From contig JAUWSZ010000097.1 in NCBI GenBank assembly GCA_030609865.1, positions 1-7,380 of the forward strand: a DNA stretch of 7,380 nt. The letters are read 5' to 3'. Made by a program: the position numbers and the translations under genes. Position 1 is the first letter of the stretch. Each line of letters starts with the position of its first letter. This document shows, piece after piece, positions 5,664-7,380 of this stretch. The notes under the pieces were generated by a model. That model had not been told where the DNA came from and made no database searches. It worked only from the letters and a program-made list of their open reading frames with translations. Origin of the DNA: a bacterium (GTDB lineage: Bacteria; Desulfobacterota; DSWW01).

Positions 5664-6095
5664 ATGCCGGCCAAGCAAATCTGCGTTCAGATGGACAACG
5701 AAACCGGGGCCCTGCATCAGGTCACAGAGCTGCTCAAGCTCGAGGGCGTGAACATCCGTGCCATCAGCGTGCTGGATTCGGGCGAGGCGGCGGCCGTGGT
5801 GAGAATGATGGTCGACGATCCGGAACTGGCCGCGAACGCTCTTGCCAGTGGAGGTATTGTCTTCTTCGAGGAAGAGGTGATCGCGGCAGAGGTGCCGGAT
5901 CATCCCGGAGGCCTTCATGCCGTGCTGGAGTCTCTCAAGGTGGCGGGAATTAACGTCCTGCAACTTTACAGTTACCTGGGACGCTCCGGACCACATGCCA
6001 TACTCATCCTTGTCGTGGATCAGCCTGAGGAGGCCAGTGCAGTGCTCAGGCAGAACTGGGTCCGCGTGTTCGATGAGGGAGTGTACGAGAGATAG
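5664..6095 (+). CDS. Tandem ACT-domain protein, probable amino-acid sensor
   Basis: This 143-residue protein is built almost entirely of two ACT domains, about residues 3-68 and 72-137. Each opens with the typical ligand-loop sequence, DNETGALHQVTELL (11-24) and DHPGGLHAVLESL (79-91), and is followed by a GVNI or GINV strand. ACT domains usually bind amino acids and control linked enzymes. No catalytic domain is attached, so it probably acts by binding a partner. It starts 12 bases after the gamma gene with a strong GAGGAG site seven bases from the ATG, so it belongs to the same operon. This placement supports control of an oxidoreductase that acts on an amino-acid-derived 2-oxoacid, for example from valine, leucine, isoleucine or aromatic amino acids. 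Direct regulation of this enzyme is inferred. Confidence 0.9.
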   Translation: MPAKQICVQMDNETGALHQVTELLKLEGVNIRAISVLDSGEAAAVVRMMVDDPELAANALASGGIVFFEEEVIAAEVPDHPGGLHAVLESLKVAGINVLQLYSYLGRSGPHAILILVVDQPEEASAVLRQNWVRVFDEGVYER

Positions 6096-6125
6096 AGGGC
6101 CGATAACACACCGAATCCATACCCT

Positions 6126-6164
6126 TTCGGGGACAAAGTGCCGAGTTCAGTGGCTGTCCCCGAA
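6126..6164. repeat. 10-bp inverted repeat in the ACT-carA gap, REP-like
   Basis: TTCGGGGACA (6126-6135) and TGTCCCCGAA (6155-6164) are perfect complements. An inner GCC/GGC pair (6140-6142 with 6152-6154) would lengthen the stem beyond a four-base bulge. No T-run follows, so it is a poor intrinsic terminator. The GGGGACA...TGTCCCC arms with an inner GTGCC/GTGGC resemble the short REP hairpins that are scattered through many bacterial genomes and moved by Y1 (RAYT) transposases. It could also act as an attenuator or an mRNA-stabilising hairpin between the two genes. Confidence 0.5.
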
Positions 6165-6224
6165 CTGCCCCTTTCCCGCGGTTTCAAACCCCCACGACGA
6201 AGTGTGTACGAAGACGAGGTGAGC

Positions 6225-7380
6225 ATGGCTCAAGAAAAGCGGAGAAAGGCCATGTTGGCCCTCGAGGACGGCCGCGTCTTCCACGGTTGGGCCATCGGGG
6301 CGCATCGGGATGGCGTCGGAGAGGTGGTTTTCAACACGAGCATGACCGGGTACCAGGAGATCCTGACCGATCCGTCCTACAAGGGGCAGATTGTGACCAT
6401 GACATACCCCTTGATCGGCAATTGCGGGGTCAATGAAGCGGACGTCGAGTCCCGGGGCCCCCACGCGGAAGCGTTCGTCGTGCGGGAGCTCTGCAGGCAT
6501 CCGAGCAACTGGCGATCACAGATGCCGTTGGCGGAGTACATGAAGAAACACCATGTGCCCGGAATCGAAGGGATCGACACCCGGGCCTTGACGAAGCACA
6601 TCCGCACAGCGGGCGCCATGCGTGCCGCCCTGTCTTCGCGGATCGAGAACCCGGATGACCTCGTGGACAAGGCCAGGCTGTGGCCCGGTCTCGTAGGTCA
6701 GGACATGGTGCGATGGGTTTCGTGCAAGGAGCCGTTTCCGTGGTCGCCCGACGAGGTGCCGGGACCTTCCTGGTCGAGAAGGATGTCGACCGAAGCCGGG
6801 CCGAAAAAGGGGCCTCATCGGGTGGTCGCGATGGATTTTGGGATCAAGTTCAACATCCTGAGGATTCTTCAGGCCCACGGGTGCTCCGTGACCGTGGTGC
6901 CCGGCACAGCGACCGCCCGGGAGATCCTCGGGCAGGCCCCGGATGGGGTCTTTCTCTCGAATGGGCCCGGGGATCCTGCGGCCGTGACGTACGGGATCGA
7001 GACGGTGCGGGACTTGATCGGAAAGGTTCCGATCTTCGGGATCTGTCTGGGACATCAGATCCTGGCCTTGGCCCTGGGCGCAAAGACCTTCAAGATGAAG
7101 TTCGGACATCGGGGGGCCAACCAGCCGGTCAAGGATCTGGCCACGGGCAGGGTGCACATCACCTCGCAGAATCATGGGTTCTGCGTCGACGCCTCGACAC
7201 TCGACGGGAAGAAAGTGCGCGTCACCCACGTCAACCTGAACGACGAGACCCTCGAGGGGCTGGAACTCCGGGAGGCCCCCGCATTCTCCGTGCAACATCA
7301 TCCTGAGGCCTCCCCGGGGCCCCATGACAGCATGAGAAGTCTTTTCGAGAAGTTCGTGGCCTCCATGGAGGCAGAAAAGC
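6225..7380 (+). CDS. carA: Carbamoyl-phosphate synthase small subunit (right end cut)
   Basis: CarA hydrolyses glutamine and channels ammonia to CarB, which makes carbamoyl phosphate for arginine and pyrimidine synthesis. The N-terminal domain (about 8-150) has the family sequences ALEDGRVFHG, TGYQEILTDPSY and GIEGIDTRALT. The class I glutamine amidotransferase domain (about 195-380) has SNGPGDP, the nucleophile Cys274 in GICLGHQ, and His359 and Glu361 in HHPEASPGPHD, so the catalytic triad is complete. The window holds 385 codons and ends in the normal C-terminal helix, so only a few residues are missing. The ATG at 6225 has GAGG five bases upstream. The frame stays open back to the stop of the preceding gene, with GTG codons at 6138 and 6204, but family alignment favours 6225. 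carB would be expected to the right. Confidence 0.95.
   Translation, partial: MAQEKRRKAMLALEDGRVFHGWAIGAHRDGVGEVVFNTSMTGYQEILTDPSYKGQIVTMTYPLIGNCGVNEADVESRGPHAEAFVVRELCRHPSNWRSQMPLAEYMKKHHVPGIEGIDTRALTKHIRTAGAMRAALSSRIENPDDLVDKARLWPGLVGQDMVRWVSCKEPFPWSPDEVPGPSWSRRMSTEAGPKKGPHRVVAMDFGIKFNILRILQAHGCSVTVVPGTATAREILGQAPDGVFLSNGPGDPAAVTYGIETVRDLIGKVPIFGICLGHQILALALGAKTFKMKFGHRGANQPVKDLATGRVHITSQNHGFCVDASTLDGKKVRVTHVNLNDETLEGLELREAPAFSVQHHPEASPGPHDSMRSLFEKFVASMEAEK

Noticed and set aside
6516..7325. Minus-strand (269 residues) and plus-strand 6680-7306 (208 residues) open frames over carA
   Set aside because: Both overlap carA, whose catalytic residues are all present in its own frame; their composition is Arg/Pro/Gly-rich noise.
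1..7380. Search by eye for CRISPR arrays, tRNA, rRNA, transposase genes and toxin-antitoxin pairs
   Set aside because: No regularly spaced repeats, cloverleaf, rRNA segments, transposase motifs or small paired genes were seen.

Overview
The window is bacterial chromosome around a probable replication origin. The gene content suggests a strictly anaerobic bacterium of moderately high GC. My best guess is a sulfate-reducing or syntrophic member of the Desulfobacterota (the former Deltaproteobacteria). That placement is inference from the mix of dnaA/dnaN, a four-subunit ferredoxin-dependent 2-oxoacid oxidoreductase with an attached ACT protein, and carA. No marker here fixes the taxon.

Layout. 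Positions 1-158 are apparently non-coding and hold a strong 11-bp hairpin just past the end of dnaN. The minus strand then carries dnaA (2528-1509) followed by dnaN (1295-159), separated by a 213-bp AT-rich spacer with DnaA-box-like 9-mers and palindromes. A 547-bp gene-free stretch (2529-3075) lies between dnaA and the divergent plus-strand genes. It holds three tightly packed DnaA-box-like 9-mers (TTTTCAACA twice, TTTTCCACA once in reverse) beside a very AT-rich segment, and is the best oriC candidate. To the right, the plus strand carries a compact operon: ferredoxin subunit, alpha (VorB/KorA type), beta (TPP-binding) and gamma subunits of a 2-oxoacid:ferredoxin oxidoreductase, then a tandem-ACT protein. 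A 129-bp gap with a 10-bp inverted repeat follows, and then carA, which runs off the right edge only a few codons before its expected end.

How the genes work together. DnaA would open the origin and DnaN is the DNA polymerase III clamp. Both gene groups are transcribed away from the putative origin, so co-directional with replication if the origin is where proposed. The oxidoreductase would oxidatively decarboxylate a 2-oxoacid (branched-chain or 2-oxoglutarate) to its acyl-CoA and reduce ferredoxin, or run in reverse. The ACT protein is a likely amino-acid sensor linked to it. CarA supplies ammonia from glutamine for carbamoyl phosphate (arginine and pyrimidine synthesis).

The most unusual point is that the dnaA at the origin starts exactly at the AAA+ domain and lacks the usual N-terminal domains I and II. 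No coding trace of them is visible upstream in any frame. I saw no CRISPR array, tRNA, rRNA, complete mobile element or clearly novel multi-gene system.
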